Under the pieces are notes generated by a model. It had not been told where the DNA came from. It saw only the letters and a list, made by a program, of their open reading frames with translations, and did no database searches. Shown one piece after another: positions 48,173 to 56,929 of a stretch of DNA of 64,000 nt. This DNA comes from a virus. The stretch is from positions 1 to 64,000 of the IMG/VR virus record IMGVR_UViG_3300024505_000434, one strand, 5' to 3'. Numbering within the stretch: position 1 is the first letter of the stretch; every line of letters begins with the position of its first letter. The translations under genes and the position numbers were made by a program.

Positions 48173-48598
48173 TCAAAACTGTTCGGACAATACATGAGTT
48201 TTTTCTATATGTATGTTCTTTGGAATGTCTTTAATATGCACACTTTTTTCTTGGTCTAGTCCTATTACACGGTCGCCCGCAATTAACATATAATATAACT
48301 TGGACTGTTCTTTGTCAAGGCCAACTTGAATCTCATAATGCCAATCTTTAAATTTTTCAGTTAGCATTAATGTATATCCAATTGCCAGTGTTGCGGTGTA
48401 CTCGCAATAGACATTCTCCTCAATCATCTCCCATGGATCTGGCCATGTTGTTTGGTCATAAGGATCGATGTTACGCACAGATTTTGGAATTGTGTTCCAA
48501 AAGTCTATGGCTGTTTGAATTGGATCAGTGTCAGAGGTTAATTGGTCTCTGAGACCTCTCCAGGCGGCTAGGCGATCTTCGAATCGTTTGAGAACCAT
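48173..48598 (-). CDS. unknown 141-residue phage protein
   Basis: Starts MVLKRFEDRLAAWRGLRDQL, helical N-terminal half and beta-rich C-terminal half. It follows the tailspike gene with a 3-nt gap. The type (short protein with WRxLRDQL-like start) occurs near tail or head genes in T4-like environmental phages. Function unknown. Confidence 0.6.
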   Translation of the reverse strand: MVLKRFEDRLAAWRGLRDQLTSDTDPIQTAIDFWNTIPKSVRNIDPYDQTTWPDPWEMIEENVYCEYTATLAIGYTLMLTEKFKDWHYEIQVGLDKEQSKLYYMLIAGDRVIGLDQEKSVHIKDIPKNIHIEKTHVLSEQF

Positions 48599-48601
48599 GT
48601 A

Positions 48602-50230
48602 TTAACTAATTGTTTCGTACCAATAGTTAATATAACCATCCTCAGAGACTGCTGTATTTGTATATCTAACAAACACAGTTGGATCATTGGTAAATGTTCC
48701 TGCGTTTTCTAAAGTTGCTGAAAAACTTAGGTCTTCAATGTTTGAAGAATTACCAATGGTACTACAGTCGTCTGTAAGGTGTACTAGATCATTTTCTCTA
48801 TCTACATTAACAAAAATAGTTCCTTGTCTTGTAACGGCCTGTGCAGGGCTTGTATAGAAATAATGAATGATGTGAGAAGTGCTGGTATTAGCAGGCAGTT
48901 TAATAAACGGACTACCAGTTGCACCCGAGTCGATATAAATTTCGTTGTTGTATTTGTGTTCCGATTTTACTATGCCTTTTACTTCTGGAATATAAGGAAT
49001 AGAATTCAAGTATGTTGGATTAGAAGTTAATTCGATACTTCTTTCAAAGTAATCGTTAGTAGAAACGTTACCGCCTGAAACAAAATTAACTACTTCATAG
49101 GTTGCAGTTTCTTCAGTACCGCCGTCATTACCAACTTGTACATAGGTATTGCTTTCAGATACGTTGCCTGTACCTGCAATAATTTCGTATCCAGTTTCTG
49201 TAATTCTAGAAAAACGTGAATGTGTAACTTTGTTTTCGTGCGGACCATACTGACGTCCACTGGCTAATGAATCTACGTTGTGGCCAAATCTAATTCCTCT
49301 ACGTAGTTCATAGAATGTACTGTTGGTAAAATGATTAGATTCGATGTCGTATGTACTGTCGATACCATAAGCAAAGTTTGTAATGTCAACATTGTCAAAC
49401 AAATTACCAGTACAAGATACGCTGGCTGATTTTGCCACTAATCTTAATCCAACGCTGTCTGCATTTAAGGCTGTACTTGGGTATGCCCATACACCTTTAA
49501 TCTTTAGATTACTAAATGTAGAATTTTTAGCGGCTATTAATTCTAAGCCAGGCTTATTTGCCACAGTATTTTCTAAGGTCATGTCGGACATGCCTATTAA
49601 CTGTGGTTGATTTAAACTGGTCATAGTAGATGTGTCTGTATAGACACCTGGAGTACTGTCGCTACCAACTGTATATGCTACTGCAAATGCACCTGTCTGG
49701 CGAATCACTGTTTTATCTTTGCCAGCACCTTGTAAGTTTGCATAAGGAGGAATACGTAGTGGAGAAGTAATTTTATAGATACCTGCTTCAAACACTAATT
49801 TAATTCTGCTGGCTGTAGATCCTTTGGTAGCATCGTTTAGATATAATTGATCAATAGCACGTTGAATGGCTAATGTATCGTCTGTAGTACCATTTCCCAC
49901 AGCACCAAATGCTCTAACAGAAACTACATCATCAAGACGTTCTTGAACAGTACGTTGTATCGGTTGCGCGGCGCTTGGACCTGTTTGGATTGTGGCATCA
50001 TTTCTCTTGTACTGATATTGTAATGCTAGGTCAAGAATGTTGTCGTGTTCTGTAATAATTTTAGTGTTGCCCACATACGGAGCACCTTCACTAACACTAC
50101 CATTACCTATGAACAATTCTTGCGTGTCAATTGCCCAACCAATTTCTCCGCTGGCTAACTGCGGTAAACTAGTACCTGAATTTTTACGTCCTCTTCGATG
50201 CTGAATTTTTGATATTTGCACTACAGCCAT
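48602..50230 (-). CDS. tailspike/tail fibre with pectate-lyase fold
   Basis: 542 residues. The N-terminus (RRGRKNSGTSLPQLASGEIG, IGNGSVSEGAP) is the conserved virion-attachment region of many phage fibres. Residues about 105-400 form a right-handed beta-helix starting with VRAFGAVGNGTTDDTLAIQ, the pectate_lyase_3 signature, then a beta C-terminal domain. It probably binds or degrades surface polysaccharide. A CATAAATA late motif lies 23 bp upstream. Confidence 0.85.
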   Translation of the reverse strand: MAVVQISKIQHRRGRKNSGTSLPQLASGEIGWAIDTQELFIGNGSVSEGAPYVGNTKIITEHDNILDLALQYQYKRNDATIQTGPSAAQPIQRTVQERLDDVVSVRAFGAVGNGTTDDTLAIQRAIDQLYLNDATKGSTASRIKLVFEAGIYKITSPLRIPPYANLQGAGKDKTVIRQTGAFAVAYTVGSDSTPGVYTDTSTMTSLNQPQLIGMSDMTLENTVANKPGLELIAAKNSTFSNLKIKGVWAYPSTALNADSVGLRLVAKSASVSCTGNLFDNVDITNFAYGIDSTYDIESNHFTNSTFYELRRGIRFGHNVDSLASGRQYGPHENKVTHSRFSRITETGYEIIAGTGNVSESNTYVQVGNDGGTEETATYEVVNFVSGGNVSTNDYFERSIELTSNPTYLNSIPYIPEVKGIVKSEHKYNNEIYIDSGATGSPFIKLPANTSTSHIIHYFYTSPAQAVTRQGTIFVNVDRENDLVHLTDDCSTIGNSSNIEDLSFSATLENAGTFTNDPTVFVRYTNTAVSEDGYINYWYETIS

Positions 50231-50252
50231 AATCTACACTCCGTTATGACTG

Positions 50253-50260
50253 TATTTATG
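50253..50260 (-). promoter_or_regulatory. late promoter-like motif of the tailspike
   Basis: CATAAATA on the minus strand, 23 bp before the tailspike ATG. Confidence 0.4.
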
Positions 50261-50263
50261 TGT

Positions 50264-50956
50264 TTAGGGTAGTCTATAATATTGTGCCACCCTGTCACAC
50301 CAGCGATTTGTCCAGTAGTCAAAATCTGAAGGTTCTAATATAAACTCTTGATATTCGTAGTCTTTGCTACACATTAAAATAACACCCTTGCGTATATTAG
50401 TGCCGTGTATTTCGTTGTGTGCTAGAGCGTAGGCTGTTAACTGTAAAAAGTAATCCTCGATCCACTCAAGTTTCTTGGGTTTGTTAGTCTGCTTAAAGTC
50501 TAGGATACTTTCGTCGCCTTCGTGTATGCCTACACAGTCTGTGGTTCCTGCATATAATTCTGGGAAATACAAAGGAACTTCACTGCCCCATACTTCCTTA
50601 ATTTTAGGGAATCCTTGTGCAATAACAATCTTAGCCATGTCCAGGCTTTGTTGTGCATAAGGGTTACTCACACTTTCTTTTAGTGGCTCACCTTTAATGT
50701 AGTTTTCTAGGTATGTGTGCATCCTAGTTCCGCGACTGGCGGCTTCGGTGGTAATCTGTTGTGCTTTTTGTTCGCCAACAGCCTTTTTCCAATTAGCCAG
50801 TGCTTCACGGGCTTCTGCTGGTTTAGTTTTATCTAGGATTGTTGTTACACTGGGAACTTTAAACCCATCTGGGCAAGCATATAAACGCTTGCCAGTGGAT
50901 TCATCTCTATTAAGTTTAGTGTAGGTATATTTTGGCTGTAATAATGTCGTAGTCAT
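50264..50956 (-). CDS. PD-(D/E)xK exonuclease (MGME1/Cas4-like)
   Basis: 230 residues with VPSVTTILDKT at the N-terminus and the nuclease core GTTDCVGIHEGDESILDFKQT (described in pieces: Asp in GTTD, Asp and Lys in LDFK), then a QLTAYALAHN helix. This is the architecture of phage MGME1-like single-strand exonucleases used in replication or recombination. It has a perfect sigma70 promoter immediately upstream. Confidence 0.85.
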   Translation of the reverse strand: MTTTLLQPKYTYTKLNRDESTGKRLYACPDGFKVPSVTTILDKTKPAEAREALANWKKAVGEQKAQQITTEAASRGTRMHTYLENYIKGEPLKESVSNPYAQQSLDMAKIVIAQGFPKIKEVWGSEVPLYFPELYAGTTDCVGIHEGDESILDFKQTNKPKKLEWIEDYFLQLTAYALAHNEIHGTNIRKGVILMCSKDYEYQEFILEPSDFDYWTNRWCDRVAQYYRLP

Positions 50957-50962
50957 GACGCA

Positions 50963-50991
50963 ATTATAACATTATGTTTACAGCCTGTCAA
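50963..50991 (-). promoter_or_regulatory. consensus sigma70 promoter of the exonuclease
   Basis: Minus strand TTGACA (50986-50991), 17-bp spacer, TATAAT (50963-50968), only about 7 bp from the ATG at 50956 and inside the end of the preceding gene, so the leader must be very short. Confidence 0.75.
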
Positions 50992-51275
50992 GAGGCCATT
51001 GCTGTATTTGTTGCGTGTTTTGCCATTTGTGCAACAGCGTCACTGCCTGTGTCGCCGTCTACTGGACCTTGTGGTGGTGTTTGATTTTTAGTCTTTAGTT
51101 CAATGCCGTTTTGATCAAATCGTGCTACTAATTTTTGTAGATTAGGATCTGCATCGAAGGTTAATTTAAATGTGTCGTAGTCGAATTCTTCTTGGCCAAT
51201 GTTTGTCATGAAACGATTAATTTCGTCCCATCTAAAATTGCCTGGAATGTTTTTGCTATCGGCTTTACCGATCAA
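50988..51275 (-). CDS. unknown 95-residue protein
   Basis: A conserved-looking globular N-terminal part (NFRWDEINRFMTNIGQEEFDYDTF) and a disordered Gly/Asp tail ending in Ala/Thr. The same type occurs near head genes of pelagic T4-like phages. Function unknown. Confidence 0.6.
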   Translation of the reverse strand: MIGKADSKNIPGNFRWDEINRFMTNIGQEEFDYDTFKLTFDADPNLQKLVARFDQNGIELKTKNQTPPQGPVDGDTGSDAVAQMAKHATNTAMAS

Positions 51276-51316
51276 ACTCCTAAGAATTAGGATTAGGTTT
51301 GGATCGGTTGCCTCAA

Positions 51317-52204
51317 TTACTTTTTTTTTGGTGCTAGTAAACTTGCTAGTTTACGGCTAAACTCGATTGATTCACGAGTAGCACGACCTGCGGGCTCTTC
51401 GCCACCTGCCGCTGGAGCAGCCGCTCCTGCTTCTTCTTCACCGCCAACTACTGTGCCTGATTCAGCACCTGCTTCTGGTTCTTCTGCGCCTGCTTCTGGT
51501 GCTGGCTCTGCGCCCATTGTTGGAGCGGCTCCTTCACCTTCGCCTGTTAAGATAGCAACTGCTTGTGTTAGTTGCTGACGTGAACTTTCTAATGCTGTGT
51601 AGATAGTTGCAAGGGCTGGTTTAACAACTCCCTCGAACTCCATTGATGTATCACTGCCCATTTCGTCTCTTATAGAGTCAATTAATTCTAACATTGATTC
51701 GGCCTGCATATTTGCTGTGTCTTCCATCCAGCCTGTAACGCGGTCAACCATGTCACGAGCGGCCATGATTAACTCGGCCTTTTCTTCTTCGCCTTCACGT
51801 AGTACAGATTCTACTTGTACTACGGCTTTGTTCTTATTAACTTTATTCTGTAATTCTTCTGGAAGATCTTCAAATGCGATAACACCTTGCTCTACTTTTT
51901 CTAATACCATGCTTTCCATTTCAGTATAGCCGCTGTCAGTAGTCATTTCGTTGCTACGCTCTTCGATAGCACGATTTAACACATCTAGGAACAGTTTGTT
52001 CTTAGAATATGTTTCGTCTTCGTAGACAGCATTGTAGCTCTCGCTGGCTTCAAACTGACTAATCTTTGTACGTAACTTGTTACGTGCATCTTCTAACTGT
52101 TCAAGAGTGAAACTCTCTAAATCAATTTTCTGTCCAAATTGCTGGGCTACGCTTTCGTTTAACGCCTTGGCAGTTAATGGTTTGTTAAGTTCTGTAATAC
52201 GCAT
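51317..52204 (-). CDS. probable prohead core or internal head protein
   Basis: 295 residues beginning MRITELNKPLTAKALNESVA, where L-N-E before Ser fits the T4 prohead-protease site. The body is helical and acidic (EQLEDARNKLRTKISQFE), with a Glu/Ala/Gly-rich low-complexity region (about 225-275) and a basic end. The composition resembles scaffold or core proteins. An exact TATAAATA lies 31-38 bp upstream, so it is late. No exact family recalled. Confidence 0.65.
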   Translation of the reverse strand: MRITELNKPLTAKALNESVAQQFGQKIDLESFTLEQLEDARNKLRTKISQFEASESYNAVYEDETYSKNKLFLDVLNRAIEERSNEMTTDSGYTEMESMVLEKVEQGVIAFEDLPEELQNKVNKNKAVVQVESVLREGEEEKAELIMAARDMVDRVTGWMEDTANMQAESMLELIDSIRDEMGSDTSMEFEGVVKPALATIYTALESSRQQLTQAVAILTGEGEGAAPTMGAEPAPEAGAEEPEAGAESGTVVGGEEEAGAAAPAAGGEEPAGRATRESIEFSRKLASLLAPKKK

Positions 52205-52234
52205 GGTTAAAATCTTCCTGTGAAGTTGTTTTAT

Positions 52235-52242
52235 TATTTATA
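52235..52242 (-). promoter_or_regulatory. T4-like late promoter motif
   Basis: Exact TATAAATA on the minus strand, 31 bp upstream of the 295-residue gene, which then has AGGAAG as ribosome-binding site. Confidence 0.5.
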
Positions 52243-52681
52243 CAATCGACGAGTAGAACAGGTTGTCGATTCGAGCCTTGGCTGTCTTAGCATAATCCTT
52301 GACTAACTCAAATCTCCAGTAAGCACTTTCCCTAGTCACAGGGTCCTTTGCGTTCTGGGCTGTTTTTCTGTAAAACTGTGAATCTATATAGTTCTTTCTA
52401 AAAATCTCATCGTTGTTTTTAATATCATCGATGCTGTGTTTTTTGCCTTTTTCGTGCATTTTGCATATAGCAAAAGCACTTACTTTTAAAAATACTGTGG
52501 CCACGTGAATTTTGCGTTTGTCTGCTAAAATTACGTTCCAATTATCGTCTGTACCTTTTACAATGATATACTTCTTGTATCGTATCTGACGTTTGTTTAC
52601 TGCTACAAAGATGCCCTGCTTGACAACTATGTCATAGAGCATGGAATCTAAATCTGCGGCGGCTTGTTTAATATCAAACAT
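52238..52681 (-). CDS. unknown 147-residue protein
   Basis: Basic protein starting MFDIKQAAADLDSMLYDIVV, with beta strands in the middle (IRYKKYIIVKG) and a C-terminal helix (YWRFELVKDYAKTAKARID). Conserved type in T4-like environmental phages near head genes. Overlaps the 66-residue gene upstream by 8 nt. Confidence 0.6.
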   Translation of the reverse strand: MFDIKQAAADLDSMLYDIVVKQGIFVAVNKRQIRYKKYIIVKGTDDNWNVILADKRKIHVATVFLKVSAFAICKMHEKGKKHSIDDIKNNDEIFRKNYIDSQFYRKTAQNAKDPVTRESAYWRFELVKDYAKTAKARIDNLFYSSIV

Positions 52682-52874
52682 TTGGATATACGTAAGAAGA
52701 ATGTTTACCTTGTACTTTAATTAACAGACTCTTACGTATAAGACTTTCGATTATGGATTGCTCTCTTTCATTAAATCCTGCTAAGATGCTGGGCTCAGTG
52801 ATAGTTTCAAGAAGTTCTTGTTCCTCCTTGCTGGTCCATACATCTATTTTTCTTACAAATTCGTTAATTTTCAT
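52674..52874 (-). CDS. unknown 66-residue protein
   Basis: MKINEFVRKIDVWTSKEEQ..., a small helix-turn-helix-like arrangement (EPSILAGFNEREQSIIESLIRKSLL) that could be a winged-helix DNA-binding module. The start resembles the capsid-targeting N-termini but has no clear (I/L)-x-E site. Start overlaps the upstream stop. Confidence 0.6.
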   Translation of the reverse strand: MKINEFVRKIDVWTSKEEQELLETITEPSILAGFNEREQSIIESLIRKSLLIKVQGKHSSYVYPNV

Positions 52875-53134
52875 TTTAATTCAGCCATCTGCTTTTTAAG
52901 GTCAGTTATCTGTTTTGTTAAATCAGCGATTTGATCAGTAATTTCTTTTTTCTTGTCTTGCACTTCTTTTTGATGCTGTGCTATCTGTAACTGCATTTGT
53001 TTTTGCTGTGCGGCAGGATCCTGAGCAACCATTTGATTATTAGGATCCAGTGTGGCTCCTTGCGCTGTGGCTCCTGGAGCGGGCGCGGCACCTGGTGCTG
53101 GGGGTACTGCTTCTAATAAGTCTGATATTTTCAT
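52871..53134 (-). CDS. small core protein with targeting-like N-terminus
   Basis: 87 residues: MKISDLLEAVPP with an L-L-E site before Ala, a Pro/Ala/Gly-rich linker, and a C-terminal coiled coil (QQKQMQLQIAQHQKEVQDKK, then TDLKKQMAELK). The combination of protease site and coiled coil suits a prohead core component. Overlaps both neighbours by 4 nt. Confidence 0.6.
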   Translation of the reverse strand: MKISDLLEAVPPAPGAAPAPGATAQGATLDPNNQMVAQDPAAQQKQMQLQIAQHQKEVQDKKKEITDQIADLTKQITDLKKQMAELK

Positions 53135-53859
53135 AGTTGTCTCTGCTCTATACTTAATTCTTGATCTTGTAGTGTGTTAATATGATCATTGAGTTTTTCG
53201 ATCCATCCCTGACTGCGTAGCATTTTGAATACTAAATTCTCTGTGCCAAATTCTCCATCACGGGCTAGACCTGCCTGTCGCATACGTTTTATGTCTTTCC
53301 ACATATCTTCTGCTAGGGCAATGTCATTGTCGCCTAACACTACAATAATTCTATCTCTGTAGTTCTTGTACTTATCCTTAACATCCTGTGTGTTAATATC
53401 TACATCTTGTCGTGTGGGTTTTTCAATCCAACGACTCCTTAACACGCTGTAAATTCCCAAACTGTGGTGCTCTTGGTTTACGTCCTGGGCATATAGCTCT
53501 ACGTCTATACCTCGCACTTTGATGTCATGTCTAGCATTATATACATTTTTCTTGGCATCCAGCAGTTCGCGGAATTCTGGCTTGTCTGGTACAGCAACAA
53601 CAATGTGCAGATCCAAGTCACTCTGTGGAGTATAACTGAATGCCGCGTTACTGCCGCTGACTGTGATATCTTTAACGTCTAACTCAACTCCTATGAAATC
53701 TTTAAAGTGGCGAGCAATATCAATCAACGCTCTGCGTACTTCCCCGTGCATCATACCCGACTCAGTGAACAATTTAGGGTTCAGTATGTCGTGGAAGACC
53801 ACAGCATTACTAATGCTAAAGTCGGGACTAGGAATACCAGTTAATTCTGTGACGTTCAT
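53131..53859 (-). CDS. nucleotidyltransferase-fold protein
   Basis: 242 residues from ATG 53859 (MNVTELTG; an alternative TTG start lies at 53886). The motif VSGSNAAFSYTPQSDLDLHIVV contains the G-S...D-x-D of the nucleotidyltransferase superfamily, with a further Asp in VELYAQD. It could transfer AMP or another nucleotide to RNA or protein, or be a tRNA-type editor. Phages of the T4 group often carry such a gene; the substrate is unknown. Confidence 0.75.
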   Translation of the reverse strand: MNVTELTGIPSPDFSISNAVVFHDILNPKLFTESGMMHGEVRRALIDIARHFKDFIGVELDVKDITVSGSNAAFSYTPQSDLDLHIVVAVPDKPEFRELLDAKKNVYNARHDIKVRGIDVELYAQDVNQEHHSLGIYSVLRSRWIEKPTRQDVDINTQDVKDKYKNYRDRIIVVLGDNDIALAEDMWKDIKRMRQAGLARDGEFGTENLVFKMLRSQGWIEKLNDHINTLQDQELSIEQRQL

Positions 53860-53866
53860 ACTATAT

Positions 53867-54292
53867 TTATTCGTCGTCCGACGCAAAAATTACTGTGTTC
53901 TTGTGCTGTGGAGATTTAGTATCCAGCAGAGCACGTTCCAAGTCTGCTGTTTCGTTCAAGTCTACAATCATTGGAATGAAGTTTAAATCTTCAATTAACA
54001 GACCTGCATTGTTTCCTTCTGCATCTTTGTATCCGTCAGCATACTCTATGCTAAACTTAAATGTCCAGATATTGTGCTGGCCTTTGTAGGCAGATCCAAA
54101 TCCATAGTCCTTGACATCATCTTCCCTAAGTTTGGGACTGTTGATGTAGTGCGGGTTTACACGCATACCTATGGTTTGAATCAACATTGTAAAGTTTTGA
54201 TTTTGGAAATAGTCTATTTCCTTGCCCGGCTCTTTTCTTCGCTGTCCAGTCTCAGTAATATCTACTAACGTCTGTATGGTAAACTCTTTCAT
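53867..54292 (-). CDS. unknown 141-residue phage protein
   Basis: Preferred start ATG 54292 (MKEFTIQTLVDITETGQ). Contains NFTMLIQTIGMRVNPHY, a pattern I recall from hypothetical proteins of cyanophages and pelagiphages. Acidic, no membrane segment. Ends next to the nucleotidyltransferase gene. Confidence 0.65.
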   Translation of the reverse strand: MKEFTIQTLVDITETGQRRKEPGKEIDYFQNQNFTMLIQTIGMRVNPHYINSPKLREDDVKDYGFGSAYKGQHNIWTFKFSIEYADGYKDAEGNNAGLLIEDLNFIPMIVDLNETADLERALLDTKSPQHKNTVIFASDDE

Positions 54293-54310
54293 GTGAGTAT
54301 TTAACAGCCA

Positions 54311-54337
54311 CAAAAAAAGCCCTAGTTAAACTAGAGC
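54311..54337 (-). terminator. rho-independent terminator
   Basis: AAAGCTCTAGTT/AACTAGGGCTTT (one G-U) followed by TTTTTTG on the minus strand, after the 80-residue gene. Confidence 0.8.
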
Positions 54338-54356
54338 TTTAATGTATCCTGTTGGT

Positions 54357-54599
54357 TCAACCCATCTTTAATAAGATTGCTACTACTAACGAAATAACGC
54401 CTGCAATGATAGTGCCGGCTGTGCCAATAATAACTTTGGTTAAACTCTTTTGACCTTCGATGATATCGTTATGCACTGACTCTACTTTTTCTTCAAGTGC
54501 AGTTAAACGACCTTCAAGTTGTCCATAGCGTAAAGCACAAAGGTCAACGTGTGCTTCTAAACTAGTTTTTTCTAATTCTGTTGTAGGCGCTGTAGCCAT
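54357..54599 (-). CDS. XhlA-like membrane-anchored helix protein
   Basis: 80 residues: a cytoplasmic amphipathic helix (LEGRLTALEEKVESVHNDI) and one C-terminal membrane segment (about 57-79). The arrangement is like hemolysin XhlA-type phage proteins, which assist holins. A GATAAATA motif is upstream at 54652-54659. Confidence 0.6.
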   Translation of the reverse strand: MATAPTTELEKTSLEAHVDLCALRYGQLEGRLTALEEKVESVHNDIIEGQKSLTKVIIGTAGTIIAGVISLVVAILLKMG

Positions 54600-54650
54600 G
54601 TTTTATCTCCAAAATAAAAATACATGCCTAGTTGTGTGCCTTTGTTATAT

Positions 54651-54980
54651 TTATTTATCGGTATTGACCGATTTGCGACCTTTGACAAAGTCTTTGATGT
54701 CTCGAAGTTCCACCAAGACTTCACCAACATTGTCTCTAGTTTTATCCCACTGGTGTACTAGTTTGTTGATAACATATATTGCCCACCACCACCATATCAC
54801 TGCTATGGCAAACATACTAGTCTCACCAAATACCATAGCCCTGGCAAAGAGAGTGTTGTCGCCAAATACCCATATAAAGAAAATGCCTGCAAGAGATACC
54901 AAGGGTAGTACTGCCGCTAACCATGCCCATATTTTAATTTGTTTAAGTGTTTTTATTCTGAAGTTGTTGAAGTCGTTCAT
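54651..54980 (-). CDS. two-pass membrane protein
   Basis: 109 residues with membrane segments at about 17-38 and 50-72, the second ending in a tryptophan cluster (VIWWWWAIYV), then a charged helix. Proteins of this layout recur in T4-like marine phages. Function unknown. Confidence 0.6.
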   Translation of the reverse strand: MNDFNNFRIKTLKQIKIWAWLAAVLPLVSLAGIFFIWVFGDNTLFARAMVFGETSMFAIAVIWWWWAIYVINKLVHQWDKTRDNVGEVLVELRDIKDFVKGRKSVNTDK

Positions 54981-55026
54981 TTTAATTGTGCCTCTATGAA
55001 CAATTATTTAATGTATTTTCCAGTCA

Positions 55027-55052
55027 AAAAAAAGCCCTAGATAAACTAGGGC
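55027..55052 (-). terminator. rho-independent terminator
   Basis: GCCCTAG-TTTAT-CTAGGGC followed by eight T on the minus strand, downstream of the 112-residue gene. Confidence 0.88.
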
Positions 55053-55082
55053 CCTTCCTTCCCATCCCTGGGTTATTTGCTA

Positions 55083-55421
55083 TTAAGCGATTGTTAAACT
55101 AGATGCTAAAGTAACAGTTGCACCGCTTAGGTCGTAACCGTTAACAGTACCCATTGCTTGGATACGTGCTTGTAGTGTTGTTGCATCTACAGCGTGACCA
55201 TCAACGATAACATGGATCTTGTCTGTTGCTGAATAGTACATTAAAGGTTGTACTTCACGAACTACTGCTTCAAGAGCTTGATCTACTTCACCTGCGCCGT
55301 CGCCATCTTGATCTGCTAGTGTTGCACCAGCATCGATAACGAATGCTTTTAATTGATATACTGAGTATACAGTACCTTGCACAAATTTTGTGCTACCATT
55401 ATAACGTGTTGTTGCTGACAT
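55083..55421 (-). CDS. unknown 112-residue structural-type protein
   Basis: Beta-rich protein (GSTKFVQGTVYSVYQLKAF; DKIHVIVDGHAVDATTL) with a Gly/Asp loop. It has a strong GGAG site and its own terminator, as expected for a highly expressed virion protein, perhaps a decoration or tail component. No family recognised. Confidence 0.6.
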   Translation of the reverse strand: MSATTRYNGSTKFVQGTVYSVYQLKAFVIDAGATLADQDGDGAGEVDQALEAVVREVQPLMYYSATDKIHVIVDGHAVDATTLQARIQAMGTVNGYDLSGATVTLASSLTIA

Positions 55422-55509
55422 AATTTTTCTCCTCGTGTCATATGCCTATTACTCTATAGGACTTTTGTAATTTTATTTAGCCAAAAGGAGAAAAACCGGT
55501 GTCTATCGG

Positions 55510-55785
55510 TTAGTTTTCAGGATTATTTTTAGCGGCTCTGCGCTGTTCTTGAATTTTCTGTACTCCACGGCGGAATTTGCGTGGGTCACCTGTGCGTATA
55601 GCATTAAGGAAACGGCGTTCTAGTTCTGCACTTTCTTCCTCATTGAACTGCTGGCGCACTAAACTTAGTAGATTAACTGCGCTGTCAATGATATTTTGAC
55701 CTCTATTTTCTATTAGAAGTTCTGTATTTCTACTATTGCCTAAACTACTAAGTTCTTCTAAAATCGAACGTGTACGTTTTTTCAT
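55510..55785 (-). CDS. unknown helical protein
   Basis: 91 residues, basic, helical (EEESAELERRFLNAIRTGDPRKFRRG). An (Arg)-rich C-terminus suggests nucleic-acid or virion association. Single gene between terminators and the plus-strand block. No family recognised. Confidence 0.6.
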   Translation of the reverse strand: MKKRTRSILEELSSLGNSRNTELLIENRGQNIIDSAVNLLSLVRQQFNEEESAELERRFLNAIRTGDPRKFRRGVQKIQEQRRAAKNNPEN

Positions 55786-55878
55786 AAGCCCTGTTTCCTG
55801 TTATGTATTTACCTATTATACATTAAAGATTTTGGAATTGCAAGAGTCAACGGAAGTATGTGGCACTGCGTTATATTG

Positions 55879-55886
55879 TATAAATA
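55879..55886 (+). promoter_or_regulatory. T4-like late promoter motif
   Basis: Exact TATAAATA on the plus strand, about 50 bp before the 36-residue gene that opens the plus-strand block. Confidence 0.5.
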
Positions 55887-55934
55887 TATCAGTAGAAACC
55901 ATGAGTTACTACACACATACACGGAGAATACAAA

Positions 55935-56045
55935 ATGTTCAAATTTATTGCTGACTTTTTAAAGTCGTTTCAAAAAGCGCGAGTAGCCGCACACTTCGCA
56001 AGAATGGGTGATTACAAAGCCGCACAATCAATCTACAGAGATTAA
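55935..56045 (+). CDS. 36-residue basic peptide
   Basis: ATG 55935 follows CGGAGAATACAAA; TAA at 56043 is 2 nt from the next ATG. Sequence MFKFIADFLKSFQKARVAAH, then RMGDYKAAQSIYRD: an amphipathic, partly hydrophobic helix. Function unknown. Confidence 0.55.
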   Translation: MFKFIADFLKSFQKARVAAHFARMGDYKAAQSIYRD

Positions 56046-56047
56046 TA

Positions 56048-56620
56048 ATGTCTTACACTATCTATAAACTGCCGACTCACGAGTTCTATAGATATAGAAC
56101 TCACTTGTTAAGTCTCGACGACGAAACTAGATATCTACGATTTGGATTTCATATTCCAAATATAACAATTAATGAATTAGTTAATCGTTGGGAATTAAAT
56201 TCGGATAAGCATAAAATATTTGCTATTGAAAACGATAACTTAGAAGTTGTTGCTGTAGCACATATCAGTCTAGAAGACGATCCAGCAGAACTAGCCTTTA
56301 GTGTTTTTAAAGAATGTCAAGGTCAAGGTATGGGCGATGCTCTAATGGCTCGTGCTATTGAATACTGTCAAAATCGTAATATCAAACACGGCTGTATGGT
56401 CTGTTTAGGTATCAATGACAAAATTAAAAGCCTGGCTAGAAAACACAATGTTCTTGTTAAAACAGAATACAGTGACAGCCACGGTGAAATAGAAATTCCA
56501 AACCCTACTCCAGTTAGTCTATGGAAAGAGTACATGGAAGACAATTTTGCTAAGATAGACCATCTAGGCAAAACACAAAGGAAATTTGCTCAAATATTCA
56601 GATTTCCGTTGCTTTTTTAA
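56048..56620 (+). CDS. GNAT acetyltransferase
   Basis: 190 residues with an N-terminal YRTHLLSLDDETRYLRFG pattern seen in bacterial GNAT proteins and the acetyl-CoA loop QGQGMGDALM (Q-x-x-G-x-G/A). It would transfer an acetyl group to an unknown target; phage GNATs can modify host proteins or antibiotics. Follows the 36-residue gene on the plus strand. Confidence 0.85.
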   Translation: MSYTIYKLPTHEFYRYRTHLLSLDDETRYLRFGFHIPNITINELVNRWELNSDKHKIFAIENDNLEVVAVAHISLEDDPAELAFSVFKECQGQGMGDALMARAIEYCQNRNIKHGCMVCLGINDKIKSLARKHNVLVKTEYSDSHGEIEIPNPTPVSLWKEYMEDNFAKIDHLGKTQRKFAQIFRFPLLF

Positions 56621-56693
56621 CAGAAGGCATATATACTATAGATTACTAGCAAGGTGCTAGTTAATCGTAACATACACACACAAGGAGAAAATT

Positions 56694-56900
56694 ATGTTTA
56701 CACCAGACTTTTACATCGACGGCGTTCAAAACGCTAAAAAGCAAATCGTTAATACATTTATCACTAACGATTCATTCAAAAAAGAACTTATCAAACTAGT
56801 TGATGCACAGACTGAGTTTGCCAAGGGTCAAGTTAAAACTACTCTAGCAATCGCAGAAGCATTCGTTAAGAACGCATCAGCCGCTGTTTACACTAAGTAA
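56694..56900 (+). CDS. phasin-like small protein
   Basis: 68 residues with a strong AAGGAG. The sequence (PDFYIDGVQNAKKQIVNTF, then LVDAQTEFAKGQVKTT) is an amphipathic helix pattern like short phasins, which coat polyhydroxyalkanoate granules. The match is weak. An abundant small protein is expected from the ribosome-binding site; a plus-strand TATACT is upstream at 56634. Confidence 0.55.
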   Translation: MFTPDFYIDGVQNAKKQIVNTFITNDSFKKELIKLVDAQTEFAKGQVKTTLAIAEAFVKNASAAVYTK

Positions 56901-56929
56901 TCATTAATTAACACACACAGGAGAAAATT

